Counted from the first letter of the stretch, positions 34,272 through 43,709 are shown. The stretch: DNA of 64,000 bases from Streptomyces sp. NBC_01754 (GCF_035918015.1 NZ_CP109132.1:4402001-4466000); one strand, 5' to 3'. Numbers and translations: made by a program. Notes: generated from the sequence alone by a model not told the origin.

Positions 34272-35213
34272 ATGGTGATCGAGGACCAGAAGGGGGTGCC
34301 AGAACCTATGGTGCGGCGCGTTGATGTGACCGGTTCCGACGGGCTGAGCCTGGCGGCCTGGGAGTTCGCGGATCCGCCCAAGGAGCGTGCGGAGACCGAG
34401 GGGGCGCCCGGGATCCTCCTGCTCCACGGCCTCATGGGCCGGTCCGCGCACTGGACGTCCACCGCCCGCTGGCTCTCCGAGCGGCACCGGCCCGTCGGCC
34501 TCGACCAGCGGGGCCACGGCCGCAGCGGGAAGCCCGCCGAAGGCCCGTTCACCCGTGACGCCTACGTCGCCGACGTGGAGGCCGTGATCGAACAGCTCGG
34601 CCTCGCCCCCGTCACCCTCATCGGGCACGCGGTGGGCGCGCTCACCGCCTGGCAGCTCGCCGCCAAGCGCCCCGACCTCGTCGAGGGCCTGGTGATCAGC
34701 GACATGCGCGCCTCCGCCCCGGGCGCCGCCTCGCAGCGGGAGTGGGAGGACTGGTTCGCCGCCTGGCCGGTGCCCTTCGCCACCCTCGCCGACGTGCGCA
34801 AGTGGTTCGGCGAGGACGACCCCTGGGTCGAGCGGCCCAACCCGGCCCGCGGCGCGTTCTTCGCCGAGGTGATGGCCGAGGGCTCCGACGGCTGGCGCCC
34901 CCTCTTCTCCCGGCGGCAGATGCTGGAGTCCCGCGCCACCTGGGTGTACGACGCGCACTGGGAGGAGTTGGCACAGGTCCGCTGCCCCACCCTGGTCCTG
35001 CGCGGACTCGACGGAGAGCTGGGCCGGGCCGAGGCCCAGGAGATGGTCCGCGTCCTGCCGCGCGGGCAGTACGCGGAGGTCCCCGACGCCGGGCACCTGG
35101 TCCACTACGACCAGCCGGAGGGATGGCGCGCGGCGGTGGAACCCTTCCTGGACCAGCTCGCGGAGGACCGCCGCACCGACCGGGAGGCGGTCGGCCCACC
35201 GACCGCCCCCTGA
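34272..35213 (+). CDS. Alpha/beta-hydrolase-fold protein lacking the nucleophile serine
   Basis: 313-residue alpha/beta-hydrolase. Clear fold markers: ILLLHGLMGRSAHW (oxyanion), DQRGHGRSGKP and the C-terminal DAGHLVHYDQPEGW with the catalytic-type His. At the nucleophile elbow the sequence is IGHAVGAL: Ala120 stands where GxSxG needs Ser. The enzyme is therefore either catalytically dead, uses another residue, or acts as a binding protein. The start may be ATG 34272 or ATG 34308 (AAGGGGG upstream). A LexA-like box lies directly upstream. Confidence 0.85.
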   Translation: MVIEDQKGVPEPMVRRVDVTGSDGLSLAAWEFADPPKERAETEGAPGILLLHGLMGRSAHWTSTARWLSERHRPVGLDQRGHGRSGKPAEGPFTRDAYVADVEAVIEQLGLAPVTLIGHAVGALTAWQLAAKRPDLVEGLVISDMRASAPGAASQREWEDWFAAWPVPFATLADVRKWFGEDDPWVERPNPARGAFFAEVMAEGSDGWRPLFSRRQMLESRATWVYDAHWEELAQVRCPTLVLRGLDGELGRAEAQEMVRVLPRGQYAEVPDAGHLVHYDQPEGWRAAVEPFLDQLAEDRRTDREAVGPPTAP

Positions 35214-35215
35214 TC

Positions 35216-35307
35216 GCGCCCACGGCGAACCCCGCACCGCGCCCACGGCGAACCCCGCACCGCGCCCACGGCGAACCCCGCACCGCGACCACGGCGAACC
35301 CCGTACC
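35216..35307. repeat. Four tandem 23-base repeats
   Basis: Units begin at 35216, 35239, 35262 and 35285 with consensus GCGCCCACGGCGAACCCCGCACC; the first three are identical and the last has a few changes. They fill the gap between the convergent hydrolase and ABC permease genes. No hairpin is obvious. This is a small minisatellite likely to vary in copy number between strains. Confidence 0.8.
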
Positions 35308-35375
35308 GAGCCCAGGACCGCCGCCGCCCCGAGCCGCGCCCGACTCGCGCCCGGGGCCAGGGCCCCGCCGGCTCC

Positions 35376-37019
35376 TCAGCCCTTGCTGACCGCGGCCAGG
35401 ATCTCCGGCAGCCGGTCCGCGGCGCGCGGCGCCGCCAGCCGTACCCCCAGCCACGTGACGAACGTCCCGTACGCGGCTCCCACCGGCAGCAGCACCCACA
35501 GCCAGCCGTGGTGATCCGCCACGTGCAGCCAGATGGTCAGCGCGATCACGGGTACGCTCAGCAGCGCGGACACCAGCAGACCGCCGAAGATGGACATCCA
35601 GGCGAGCCCGGCCTGCCCCGGCGCCACGTTCTTGAACGCGCCGTCCTGCGGGATGGAGTACGGGTACAGGGCCGAGGCCAGCGCACCCGTCGCCAGCATC
35701 CCGCCCAGCAGCGCGAACGACAGCCCCACCACCCCCGGCAGGGCCGCCCAGTCCCCGAGCACGGCCGCCGTCACCACGGAGACCAGGACCGTGTACGGCA
35801 GGACGAACAGCAGCAACGCCAGGGCGCGCGCCCGCAGTTCCAGATACGCGTCCCGGGGCGAGGACACCGTCATCGCCACCATCCAGAAGGCGGAGGTGTC
35901 CTGTCCGAACTGGTTGTACATCTGCATGCCGAGCATCCCGGCCGCGAAGCACGCGAAGTACGCCGAACCGGTGCCCTGCACCGCGTTGAGCACCGGCACG
36001 ATCAGGCCGACGGCCAGCGCCGTCACCCAGGCCGCCTTGGTCTTCGGATCCCGGGCGACATAGCGCAGGCTCCGCTCCATCACCGTGCCCGTACGCCCCT
36101 CGGGCAGCAGCGCGAAGAACCCGGAGCGCTCAGTCCCGGACCGGCGGCGCGACGGAGCGGCCGCCGCGATCGTGGAACCGTCCGGCGACGACATCAGCCG
36201 GTCCAGGCTCCGGTGCCACAGCCACAGCAGGGCCGCCAGGGCGAGCACGGAGACCGCCAGCCGGCCGGCGGCCACGCCGTACGACCCGTCGGAGGCCGAC
36301 CCCACCGCGCCGAGTGCCGAGGCCGCGGGCAGCCAGCCCACCACGTCCGCCACCGGTTCCAGCGCGGACACCCCGCCCGCCTGACTCAGCCGCTGGGTGC
36401 CGAAGTTGAGGAACTGGATGCCCACCGCGATCACCAGCCCGCTGAGCACCGCGAGGTCACGGCCCTTGCGCGAGGTCAGCAGCCGGACGTTGGCCGTGGT
36501 GACCCACCGGGCCAGCGCCACACAGACCAGCAGCGACAGCGGAGCGGCGACCACTCCGACCACCACCGCCACCGCCCCGTGCGCCAGGGCGATCACCGAC
36601 CCGACGGCCAGGGCCACCGTGAAGAGCGGCCCGATCCCGACCAGCGAAGACACCAGCAGCGCGCCGATCAGCGGACGCGGCCTGAGCGGCAGCATCACCA
36701 GCCTGCTCGGGTCCAGGGTCTCGTCACCGCTCGGGAAGAACAGCGGCAGCACCGCCCAGCCGAGCGCCATCACCCCCATCAGCAGCACCACGAGGGTCTG
36801 GGCCTGCGCGTGGCCACGCAGCAGCACCAGCCCGGCCACCTGGGTGGCGGCCAGCAGCAGCGTGACGACGAGGGAGGTGATGTACGCCGCCTTCCGCTTC
36901 GAGGACTGGCGCAGCCCGTTGCGCAGCAGCGCCATCTTCAGCCGTACGAAGACGGGGACGAGGTCCTGCGCACCGGCCGCCGGGGCCCCGGGCCCCACGG
37001 ACACGACCGGCGCGCTCAT
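35376..37019 (-). CDS. ABC transporter permease (exporter type)
   Basis: 547-residue integral membrane protein with about 12 hydrophobic helices and no ATPase motif. The layout (two runs of six helices separated by a Ser/Arg-rich loop near RRRSGTERSGFFALLPEGRTG) suggests a fused pair of ABC-2-like permease halves. The start at 37019 overlaps the ATPase stop by 4 bases, so the two genes encode one transporter. Substrate unknown. Confidence 0.88.
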   Translation of the reverse strand: MSAPVVSVGPGAPAAGAQDLVPVFVRLKMALLRNGLRQSSKRKAAYITSLVVTLLLAATQVAGLVLLRGHAQAQTLVVLLMGVMALGWAVLPLFFPSGDETLDPSRLVMLPLRPRPLIGALLVSSLVGIGPLFTVALAVGSVIALAHGAVAVVVGVVAAPLSLLVCVALARWVTTANVRLLTSRKGRDLAVLSGLVIAVGIQFLNFGTQRLSQAGGVSALEPVADVVGWLPAASALGAVGSASDGSYGVAAGRLAVSVLALAALLWLWHRSLDRLMSSPDGSTIAAAAPSRRRSGTERSGFFALLPEGRTGTVMERSLRYVARDPKTKAAWVTALAVGLIVPVLNAVQGTGSAYFACFAAGMLGMQMYNQFGQDTSAFWMVAMTVSSPRDAYLELRARALALLLFVLPYTVLVSVVTAAVLGDWAALPGVVGLSFALLGGMLATGALASALYPYSIPQDGAFKNVAPGQAGLAWMSIFGGLLVSALLSVPVIALTIWLHVADHHGWLWVLLPVGAAYGTFVTWLGVRLAAPRAADRLPEILAAVSKG

Positions 37020-37813
37020 CGGGCACCGCCCAGCCAGTCCAGGGAGCCACCGGTCTCCCGGCCGCCCGCCCCGACCAGCTCCAGGAAGGCGCTCTGCAAC
37101 GAGGGCGCGTCGCCGCGTACCTCGGCGAGCGTGCCCTGGGCGCGGATCCGGCCCGCCGCCATGACGGCCACCCAGTCGCAGAGCGACTCGACGAGTTCCA
37201 TCACGTGGCTGGAGAAGACCACCGTCGCGCCGGAACCGGTGTAGCGCTCCAGCACCTCACGGATGATCTGCGCCGACACCGGGTCCACCCCCTCGAACGG
37301 CTCGTCCAGGAAGAGCACCTCGGGGTTGTGCAGCAGTGCCGCCGCCAGCCCGATCTTCTTCCGCATACCGGTCGAGTAGTCCACGACCAGCTTGTGCTGG
37401 GAGCCCGCGAGATCGAGCACGTCCAACAGCTGGGTGGCCCGCTTGTCCACCTCTTCGCCCGGCAGCCCGCGCAGCCGGCCCATGTACGCCAGCAGTTCAC
37501 GCCCGGAGAGCCGTTCGAAGAGCCGCAGGCCTTCCGGAAGCACCCCGATACGCGATTTCACCTCCACCGGATCCCGCCACACGTCGTGGCCCGCGACCTC
37601 CACGCGCCCCATGTCGGGCCTGAGCAGTCCGGTCACCATCGACAGCGTCGTGGTCTTTCCCGCGCCGTTGGGCCCCACCAGGCCGATGAACTTGCCCGCG
37701 GGCAGCTCCAGATCGATCCCGGCGACCGCCACCTGTTCACCGAAACGTTTCCACAGTCCCTCGACCCGCACCGCGGGTACCGCCGTGTCCATGGTCTCTG
37801 CGCGTTCCGGCAT
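37016..37813 (-). CDS. ABC transporter ATP-binding protein
   Basis: 265-residue ATPase. Walker A GPNGAGKTT, signature YSTGMRKKIGLA (a divergent LSGGQ), Walker B EVLFLDEPFEGVD and H-loop SSHVMEL. The exporter-type sequence resembles CcmA/DrrA-like ATPases. The ATG at 37813 is chosen because GAAAGG lies 8 bases upstream; ATG 37840 is also in frame. It powers the permease encoded next. Confidence 0.92.
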   Translation of the reverse strand: MPERAETMDTAVPAVRVEGLWKRFGEQVAVAGIDLELPAGKFIGLVGPNGAGKTTTLSMVTGLLRPDMGRVEVAGHDVWRDPVEVKSRIGVLPEGLRLFERLSGRELLAYMGRLRGLPGEEVDKRATQLLDVLDLAGSQHKLVVDYSTGMRKKIGLAAALLHNPEVLFLDEPFEGVDPVSAQIIREVLERYTGSGATVVFSSHVMELVESLCDWVAVMAAGRIRAQGTLAEVRGDAPSLQSAFLELVGAGGRETGGSLDWLGGAR

Positions 37814-37850
37814 CGCACTGCCTTTCGAAGTCCCCGTCATGGGGACCACC

Positions 37851-38564
37851 CTACGAAAGGCGTGCCCGGGCGTCGGCGGCCTCCCGTGCGCAGGCGTAGG
37901 CGAGCGGGCTGACCAGCTCCTCCACGTCGGGCAGCCAGCGGTTGGCCTGGCTCGGCCGGCGGGCCCACTGCACGGCCCCGCGCCCGCCGATCCGGGTGGG
38001 CGGACCGACGACGTAATGCCCCTCGCCCCGGCCGACCAGGTCGAGCGCCCCGGCGTCCCAGCCCAGTCCGCCCACCAGCCCGGGAGCCTTGGCGGCCGCC
38101 CCGGGCAGGACGAGGAAGAGCATCCTGCGGTCGGGCGTGCGGGTCACCGGACCGAGGGCGAGCCCCATCCGCTCCATCCGGGCCAGCGCCAGGAAACCGG
38201 CCGACTCCGGTACGTCGAGCGCGTCGAAGGCCCGCCCGGCGGGGAGGAGCACCGAGGAGCCGGGCTGCCGGGCCCACATCCGGCGGGCGGCGGCCCCGCT
38301 GCCGGTCGCCTGGCCGCTCCAGTCCGCCCGGGTCGGATGGGCCCCGGGCGCCGCGCAGCCGAGGTCTCCGCAGGAGCAGCGCTCGGTGCCCTCCACCGCA
38401 TCCAGCCAGGTGCCGGGGACCACGTCCCAGTGCCGCTCCTCCGCGTACCAGGCCGCGGCCTCGAGCAGCTGCTCACCTCGCTGCCGGGGGACGCGTACGA
38501 CCTGGGCGGCTTCCGTCACTCCTGCGATGCGCTCATCCACGACCAGCACAACTCGCGGCGCCAT
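37851..38564 (-). CDS. Primase/polymerase (prim-pol) N-terminal-domain protein
   Basis: About 237 residues related to the bifunctional DNA primase/polymerase N-terminal domain found in plasmid and phage replication proteins and in chromosomal Streptomyces homologues. Visible elements: AAWYAEERHWDVVPGTWLDA, CSCGDLGCAAPGAHPTRADW (Cys-rich loop) and WARQPGSSVLLPAGRAFDALDVP. No helicase domain follows. The start is uncertain; ATG 38564 lacks a ribosome-binding site and later GTG codons are possible. The role in the cell is unknown. Confidence 0.75.
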   Translation of the reverse strand: MAPRVVLVVDERIAGVTEAAQVVRVPRQRGEQLLEAAAWYAEERHWDVVPGTWLDAVEGTERCSCGDLGCAAPGAHPTRADWSGQATGSGAAARRMWARQPGSSVLLPAGRAFDALDVPESAGFLALARMERMGLALGPVTRTPDRRMLFLVLPGAAAKAPGLVGGLGWDAGALDLVGRGEGHYVVGPPTRIGGRGAVQWARRPSQANRWLPDVEELVSPLAYACAREAADARARLS

Positions 38565-38753
38565 CCGGGGTTACGGGCGCACGGCCACCGGTCACGGCGC
38601 ACCGGGCCCTCACGCGGGGCGCACAGGTGCATGGACGGGGGCGCGTGCGAGGCGGTGCCCCGAAGTGGGGGTAACCACATGCACGACTGTGTGCACACGC
38701 TCCAGGTGATACCCAATGAAGATGAATATGCGCATTTCTCGCGCCAACGCCGG

Positions 38754-38779
38754 GCAGTGATCCCTTCCTTGATCACTGC
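38754..38779. promoter_or_regulatory. BldD-like inverted repeat before the HTH/TPR regulator
   Basis: GCAGTGATC-(8)-GATCACTGC has perfect 9-base arms and contains AGTGA ... TCACT half-sites like the BldD binding consensus. It lies 17 bases before the ATG of the regulator gene, overlapping where its promoter or leader should be. Confidence 0.55.
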
Positions 38780-38795
38780 GCTCCCAGGGGGAAAC

Positions 38796-40178
38796 ATGGC
38801 AGCCAGGCCTCTCGTCGCACGCCAGCCGAACGAACGGCTCCAGACGCTGATCCAGGAGGCGGGGTGTTCCAACGCCGGCCTCGCCCGACGCGTCAACATG
38901 GTCGGGACCGAGCGGGGGCTCGACCTCCGCTACGACAAGACCTCCGTGGCCCGCTGGCTGCGGGGCCAGCAACCACGTGGCAGGGCACCGGGGATCATCG
39001 CCGAGGCACTCGGCCGCAAGCTCGGACGTACGGTCACGATCGACGAGATCGGCATGGCCAACGGCAAGAGCCTGGCCTCCGGTGTCGGTCTCCAGTTCGC
39101 CCCCACGGTACTTGGCGCGATCGAGCAGGTCTGCGAGCTGTGGCGCAGCGACGTGGGCCGCCGCGATCTGCTCTCGGGCTCGGCGGTGGCCGCCTCCGCG
39201 CTGGTGGAGCCGAGCCGCGACTGGCTGATCTCGGGCGCCGACCCCCAGGTGACGCGGACGGCCGGGGCCAGGGTCGGGACGGCGGACGTGGAGGCGGTGC
39301 GGGCGATGGCCACCGCCCTCGTCGACCTGGACCACCGCTTCGGCAGCGGCCATGTGCGGCCCGTCCTGGTGCACTACCTCAACAGCGTGGTGTCCGGGCT
39401 CCTTTCGGGGGCGTACCGGGAGTCGACCGGGCGGGAGCTGTTCGGGGCGGCCGCCCGGCTCACCGAACTCGCCGGGTACATGGCGGTCGACACCGGTCAG
39501 CCGGGCCTGGCCCAGCGGTACTACATCCAGGCGCTGCGACTGGCGCAGGCGGCGGGGGACCGCGCGTACGGCGGCTACGTACTGGCCGCGTCGATGAGCC
39601 ATCTCGCCGCCCAGCTGGGCAACCCGCGGGAGATCGCGCAGCTGGCGCGGGCCGCGCAGGAGGGGGCCCGGGGGAGGGTGACCCCGCGGGCGGAGGCCAT
39701 GTTCCACGCCGCGGAGGCGCGGGGGCACGCGCTGATGGGGGACGCCCGCACCTGCGAGGAGGTGGCCGGGCGGGCCGTGGACGCGCTGGAGCGGGCCGAG
39801 GCGGACACCGGCGACGACCCGTCCTGGATCGCCCACTTCGACGCGGGCTACCTCGCGGACGAACTGGCGCACTGCCACCGTGATCTGGGCCAGGCCGAAC
39901 CGGCCGCGCGCCGGGCGAAGGAGGCCCTGGCGGCGCTGCCGGAGTCCCGGGCCCGGCGCCGGGGCATCGGCCTGGTCCTGCTGGCGACGGCGCAGGTCCA
40001 GCAGCGCGAGGTGGAGCAGGCGTGCCACACGGGGCTGCGGGCGATGGAACTGCTGGGGACGGTGCGTTCGAGCCGGGGCGCCGAATACCTCGACGACCTC
40101 CAGCAGCGGCTCGCGCCGTACGGGGACCAGCCCGCGGTGCGGGAGTTCGACGCCCGGCTGGAGTTGCAGGCCGCCTGA
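38796..40178 (+). CDS. HTH regulator with TPR-like helical domain
   Basis: 460-residue regulator. The N-terminal HTH-like region (about 8-80: LIQEAGCSNAGLARRVNMVG, DKTSVARWLRGQQPRG) is followed by helical repeats resembling tetratricopeptides (about 170-450: ELAGYMAVDTGQPGLAQRYYIQALRLAQAAGD, ASMSHLAAQLGNPREIAQLARAAQ). This architecture is shared by Streptomyces developmental regulators of the NsdA type; identity with NsdA is not claimed. CAGGGGG precedes the ATG at 38796. The BldD-like palindrome upstream suggests developmental control. Confidence 0.82.
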   Translation: MAARPLVARQPNERLQTLIQEAGCSNAGLARRVNMVGTERGLDLRYDKTSVARWLRGQQPRGRAPGIIAEALGRKLGRTVTIDEIGMANGKSLASGVGLQFAPTVLGAIEQVCELWRSDVGRRDLLSGSAVAASALVEPSRDWLISGADPQVTRTAGARVGTADVEAVRAMATALVDLDHRFGSGHVRPVLVHYLNSVVSGLLSGAYRESTGRELFGAAARLTELAGYMAVDTGQPGLAQRYYIQALRLAQAAGDRAYGGYVLAASMSHLAAQLGNPREIAQLARAAQEGARGRVTPRAEAMFHAAEARGHALMGDARTCEEVAGRAVDALERAEADTGDDPSWIAHFDAGYLADELAHCHRDLGQAEPAARRAKEALAALPESRARRRGIGLVLLATAQVQQREVEQACHTGLRAMELLGTVRSSRGAEYLDDLQQRLAPYGDQPAVREFDARLELQAA

Positions 40179-40332
40179 ACAGCCGCGCGTTCCCCCGTCA
40201 TCAGCGCCGCGGGACCCCTGGGTGTCACCCGGCGAGCGAAGGCCGGTGAGTGCACCTGGGCGCTTGGCGCGGGGCGGTGTTCACCCGGTAGCGTGAGCCG
40301 ACGATTCCGTAGGTTGACACGTAGGAGTCCCG

Positions 40333-41742
40333 GTGACGCAGAGCGGACAGGGTGACGAGCAGCAGCCCCCTGCTGTACAGCCCGCCCACGAAGGGCTCGT
40401 GCTGCCCTCACAGGGCAGTGATCCCTGGGCGGCGGGAGGGCGGGCGGGGAACCCGCCGGCCGAGCCCGTCGCTCCCGCGGGCGGTCAGCCGTGGGGTCGG
40501 TCCTGGGGGCCGCAGTCGGCGCCTCAGGGTGGTCTGCCCCCTGGACAGCTGCCGCCGGAGCAGCCCCAGCCGTACGCGCCGCAGCACGACGCCTACCAGT
40601 CCCCGCAGCAGTACGGACAGCAGTCCGGGTACGGGGCGCCGCAGGACCCGTACCAGCAGCCGCACCAGCACCACCCGTCCCCGCAGTACGCCCAGCCGCT
40701 GCCCCCCGAGGTGGCGCCCGGCGGGGACGCGGACGCCACGCAGTACATCGCGCCCGTGCCCGGCGGGCCGGGGCCGGTCCCGTACCCGGGGGACGCCGAC
40801 GCGACCCAGCACATACCGCCGGTGCCCGGCGGCGACCCGTACGGCATCGGGCCCGGAGCTCCGGGCGAGCGGCAGCCGCCCTCCGAGTTCGACAGCCTGT
40901 TCCGCAGCCAGGAACCCGCGGGCGCCACCCAGCAGATGGCGCCGGTCGACCCGGCGCAGCGGCACCAGCAGCCGCACCAGCAGTCGTTCCCGGACGCCTA
41001 CGGGCAGCCGGGCCCGCCGCCGGCCGCCGAGCCGTACCGGTCGGGTCTGCAAGGGCTCCGGAGCGAGCCCGAACCCGAACCGGAGTACCAAGGCCACGCG
41101 GAGCAGCGCAGACGCTCCCCGCACATCCCTCTGATCGCGGCGGTCGTCGTCGGCTGTGCGGTGGTCGGGCTCGGGGCCGGCGCGCTGATGAGCGGGGGCG
41201 GGGACTCCGCGAAGGACGACAAGCAGCCGGTCGCCGCGCAGAGTTCGCCCCCGGGGGAGCCGTCCGCCCCGGCCGCCGATCCGGCGAAGCCGCAGGCCGA
41301 GGCGCTGGACAAGCTCCTGGCCGACAGCAACAGCAGCCGCGCGGCGGTGATCGGCGCGGTGGAGAAGATCAAGGACTGCCGGGAGCTGGACCAGGCGGCC
41401 GACGACCTCAAGGGCGCCGCCGCGCAGCGACGCGACCTGGTGACCCGGCTCGAAGAGATCAGCGTCGACCAGCTGCCCGACCACGAGCAGCTGACGTCCT
41501 CGCTGACCGAGGCGTGGCACGCCTCCGCCGAGGCGGACGACCACTACGCGGCGTGGGCCGGCCAGGCCAAGCGGAACCACAAGAAGATCTGCCGGGGCGG
41601 CACGGCCCGGACGACCGACGAGAAGGCCAAGGCCGACAACTCCAGCGGCGAGGCCACCCGGGCCAAGCAGAAGGCCTCGGAGCTGTGGAACACCGTCGCC
41701 CGGAAGTACGGACTGACCGAGCACGCCCCCACCGAGCTCTGA
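40333..41742 (+). CDS. Gln/Pro-rich single-pass membrane protein
   Basis: 469 residues: a long low-complexity cytoplasmic N-terminus (about 1-255) rich in Gln, Pro and Tyr with repeated QPYAPQ-, QQYG- and DATQ(Y/H)I-type units, one membrane helix (about 262-283, IPLIAAVVVGCAVVGLGAGAL), and an external helical domain (about 310-469) with two Cys (CRELD and CRGGT) that could form a disulfide. GTG start with TAGGAG upstream. Similar proteins are common in Streptomyces, but no function is known. Confidence 0.8.
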   Translation: MTQSGQGDEQQPPAVQPAHEGLVLPSQGSDPWAAGGRAGNPPAEPVAPAGGQPWGRSWGPQSAPQGGLPPGQLPPEQPQPYAPQHDAYQSPQQYGQQSGYGAPQDPYQQPHQHHPSPQYAQPLPPEVAPGGDADATQYIAPVPGGPGPVPYPGDADATQHIPPVPGGDPYGIGPGAPGERQPPSEFDSLFRSQEPAGATQQMAPVDPAQRHQQPHQQSFPDAYGQPGPPPAAEPYRSGLQGLRSEPEPEPEYQGHAEQRRRSPHIPLIAAVVVGCAVVGLGAGALMSGGGDSAKDDKQPVAAQSSPPGEPSAPAADPAKPQAEALDKLLADSNSSRAAVIGAVEKIKDCRELDQAADDLKGAAAQRRDLVTRLEEISVDQLPDHEQLTSSLTEAWHASAEADDHYAAWAGQAKRNHKKICRGGTARTTDEKAKADNSSGEATRAKQKASELWNTVARKYGLTEHAPTEL

Positions 41743-41784
41743 CGGCCGCCCGCCGCGCGCCCCCCGGCGTGGGGCCGGGCCCGC

Positions 41785-43059
41785 TCAGCCGCGGAGGCGG
41801 GCGTCCACCAGGGTCTCCGAGACGTCCGTGAACCCGTCCCGGTCGGTGACCAGCCGTCCGTCGCGCACCACCTGGAACGTCACCTGCCCGTTGGCGATCC
41901 GGGAGTACGCGGCGGAGCCGACCATGTCCGTGTACTTCCAGCGCAGCACGGGCGTGAGCCCGCCGGTGTCGACCCGGGTGCCCCGGTTGAGGCTGATCCT
42001 GACGCCGCCCGCGGTGATCTCCGGCCGGTCCATCGCCTCGATGACCGTCCTGAGCACGGTGTAGGCGATCCAGGTGGTCTGCACCCCGGTGTCCTCCGGG
42101 TCGATCCGGTTGTCGTCGAAGGCGTACGAGCGGATCACCCGGCGCATCACGTTCCAGCGGGCATCGCCGGGCTCCGGGTACCAGCCGGTGACGTACGCCC
42201 CCTCGAAGGGGCTGTTCCGGCCGCCCGTGCGGTCGATGAGCGGCTGCCCGACACTGCCGAGCACCGAGGAGACGCGCACCGCGCCGCCCTCCGGTTCGAG
42301 CCGGCGCAGGGAGTCGAAGAAGGTCTCCGTGCCCCGGCCGAGCACCGCCGTCACACAGCCGCCGCCCGCCGCCCGGAGCGCCTCGGCCGCCTGGGTCTCG
42401 TACGAGGTGGCCTGCTCCGGTGCCGCGATGTCGTGGGCCGCCGGGCGGCCGGCCGCCTTGAGGCTCACGTCGACCAGGGCCGGCAGGCCGTCACCGACCA
42501 GTGTGTCGGGCCGTACCAGGGCCACCCGCTCGCAACCGCCCGCCAGCTGTTCGCCGTTGCCCGCCACGAGAGCCGGCTGGCCGCCGTTGACCGGGTAGGA
42601 GAGATAGCTGGTGAACTCCTCGGCCGAGGCGCCGTACCCGCCGATGTAGGGGATGCCCGCCGCCTCCAGCGGAGCCATGAAGGCGGATCCGAAGCGGCTG
42701 TACGAGCCGACGACGGCCACCGCCTCCTCGTCGACCGCCCGCCGGGCGCATGTGGACGCGCCGGCGGCGGTGTCCCCCTCGTCGCAGGTCAGGACCCGCA
42801 GCTCGTGCCCGTCGACGCCACCCTGCTCGTTGATCCACGCGGCGTAGGTCCGGGCCAGGGCCGTGATGCCCGCCCGGTCCGCCGACGTGGTCCCGGCCGT
42901 GGTCCCGGGGGCCCAGGTCATCACGGTGACGGGCTCCCTGGAGCTCCCCGGCGCCCCGGGGAGTACGCCGCAGCCGGAGACCAGCAGCGCCCCGGCCGCC
43001 ACCGCGCGTACGAGGGAGCCGCGAGGGCGGGAAGAGGAGGAACGGCGCAGTCCGGTCAT
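41785..43059 (-). CDS. Substrate-binding lipoprotein, branched-chain amino-acid type
   Basis: 424-residue periplasmic-binding-fold lipoprotein. Signal peptide with lipobox LLVSGCG, then a Leu/Ile/Val-binding-protein-like (type I) fold: ARTYAAWINEQGGVDGHELRVLTCDEGD, VAVVGSYSRFGSAFMAPLEAAGIPYIGG, and a second lobe. No transporter permease or ATPase genes are adjacent, so it may serve as a sensor component or orphan receptor. The start is ATG 43059 (or GTG 43065), with GGAAGG upstream. Ligand unknown. Confidence 0.87.
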   Translation of the reverse strand: MTGLRRSSSSRPRGSLVRAVAAGALLVSGCGVLPGAPGSSREPVTVMTWAPGTTAGTTSADRAGITALARTYAAWINEQGGVDGHELRVLTCDEGDTAAGASTCARRAVDEEAVAVVGSYSRFGSAFMAPLEAAGIPYIGGYGASAEEFTSYLSYPVNGGQPALVAGNGEQLAGGCERVALVRPDTLVGDGLPALVDVSLKAAGRPAAHDIAAPEQATSYETQAAEALRAAGGGCVTAVLGRGTETFFDSLRRLEPEGGAVRVSSVLGSVGQPLIDRTGGRNSPFEGAYVTGWYPEPGDARWNVMRRVIRSYAFDDNRIDPEDTGVQTTWIAYTVLRTVIEAMDRPEITAGGVRISLNRGTRVDTGGLTPVLRWKYTDMVGSAAYSRIANGQVTFQVVRDGRLVTDRDGFTDVSETLVDARLRG

Positions 43060-43183
43060 GGTCACGGACCCTTCCGCCCGGCGGGTAACGGCGCGGTGTG
43101 ATCCGCTCGACACTCGGTGACGGCCGGGTGAATTCGCGGGGGGCGGTGCGGCCGCCGGGACGCGGACCGTACGATCGACAACC

Positions 43184-43681
43184 GTGCAGCAAGGTTCGGA
43201 GAACTCTTCCCGTCGCGGCCGCCGCTCCTCCACCATGGACGGCATGCCGCTCAACGACATGCCGTGGTGGCGCTGGCGCGCCCATGTGCGCTCGGCGCTG
43301 CACATGCTCTCCGATCCCGTCTTCCACCAGGAGTGCTGGCTGGCCGGCCAGGAGGGGTACGGCGACGTGACAGACGCCGTGTACCGCCTGGTCGAGGACA
43401 CCTGGCTCGACAACTGGTCCGCGGAGAAGTACGTCGGGACGATCTTCCGCGACTCCGCCGAGGCCGCCCTGGTGGACGTCGCCGCGCTGCGGGTGCTGCG
43501 CATCATGCACCAGATAGGCGCCGACGCCCCGGTCTCCACCTATCTGGAGCACCCCGGCTGGCCGGAGGCCGTGGTGGCCGCCCGCGAGGCCCATGTGCTG
43601 CTCGCCACCAACGACGCCGAGGACCCGGACGTCCCGCCCCGGTCGCTGGACGTGCTCCGCATCATGACCAGATCGGCCTGA
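43184..43681 (+). CDS. SCO4402-like conserved protein
   Basis: About 165 residues, resembling the conserved actinobacterial SCO4402 family. Conserved core: PLNDMPWWRWRAHVRSALHMLSDPVFHQECWLAGQEGYGDVTDAVYRLVEDTWLDNW. No catalytic motif, signal peptide or membrane segment. Starts GTG 43184 or ATG 43235; the first 17 residues are poorly conserved-looking and may not be translated. It lies 28 bases before purU on the same strand. Function unknown. Confidence 0.85.
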   Translation: MQQGSENSSRRGRRSSTMDGMPLNDMPWWRWRAHVRSALHMLSDPVFHQECWLAGQEGYGDVTDAVYRLVEDTWLDNWSAEKYVGTIFRDSAEAALVDVAALRVLRIMHQIGADAPVSTYLEHPGWPEAVVAAREAHVLLATNDAEDPDVPPRSLDVLRIMTRSA

Positions 43682-43709
43682 CCGGCACGCGGTGTGGCAC
43701 CCTACGGGG

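Noticed and set aside
33442..34324. Several open frames in the dmdR1-hydrolase gap
   Set aside because: Arg/Pro/Ser-rich products, mixed third positions and hairpins inside the frames point to non-coding DNA.
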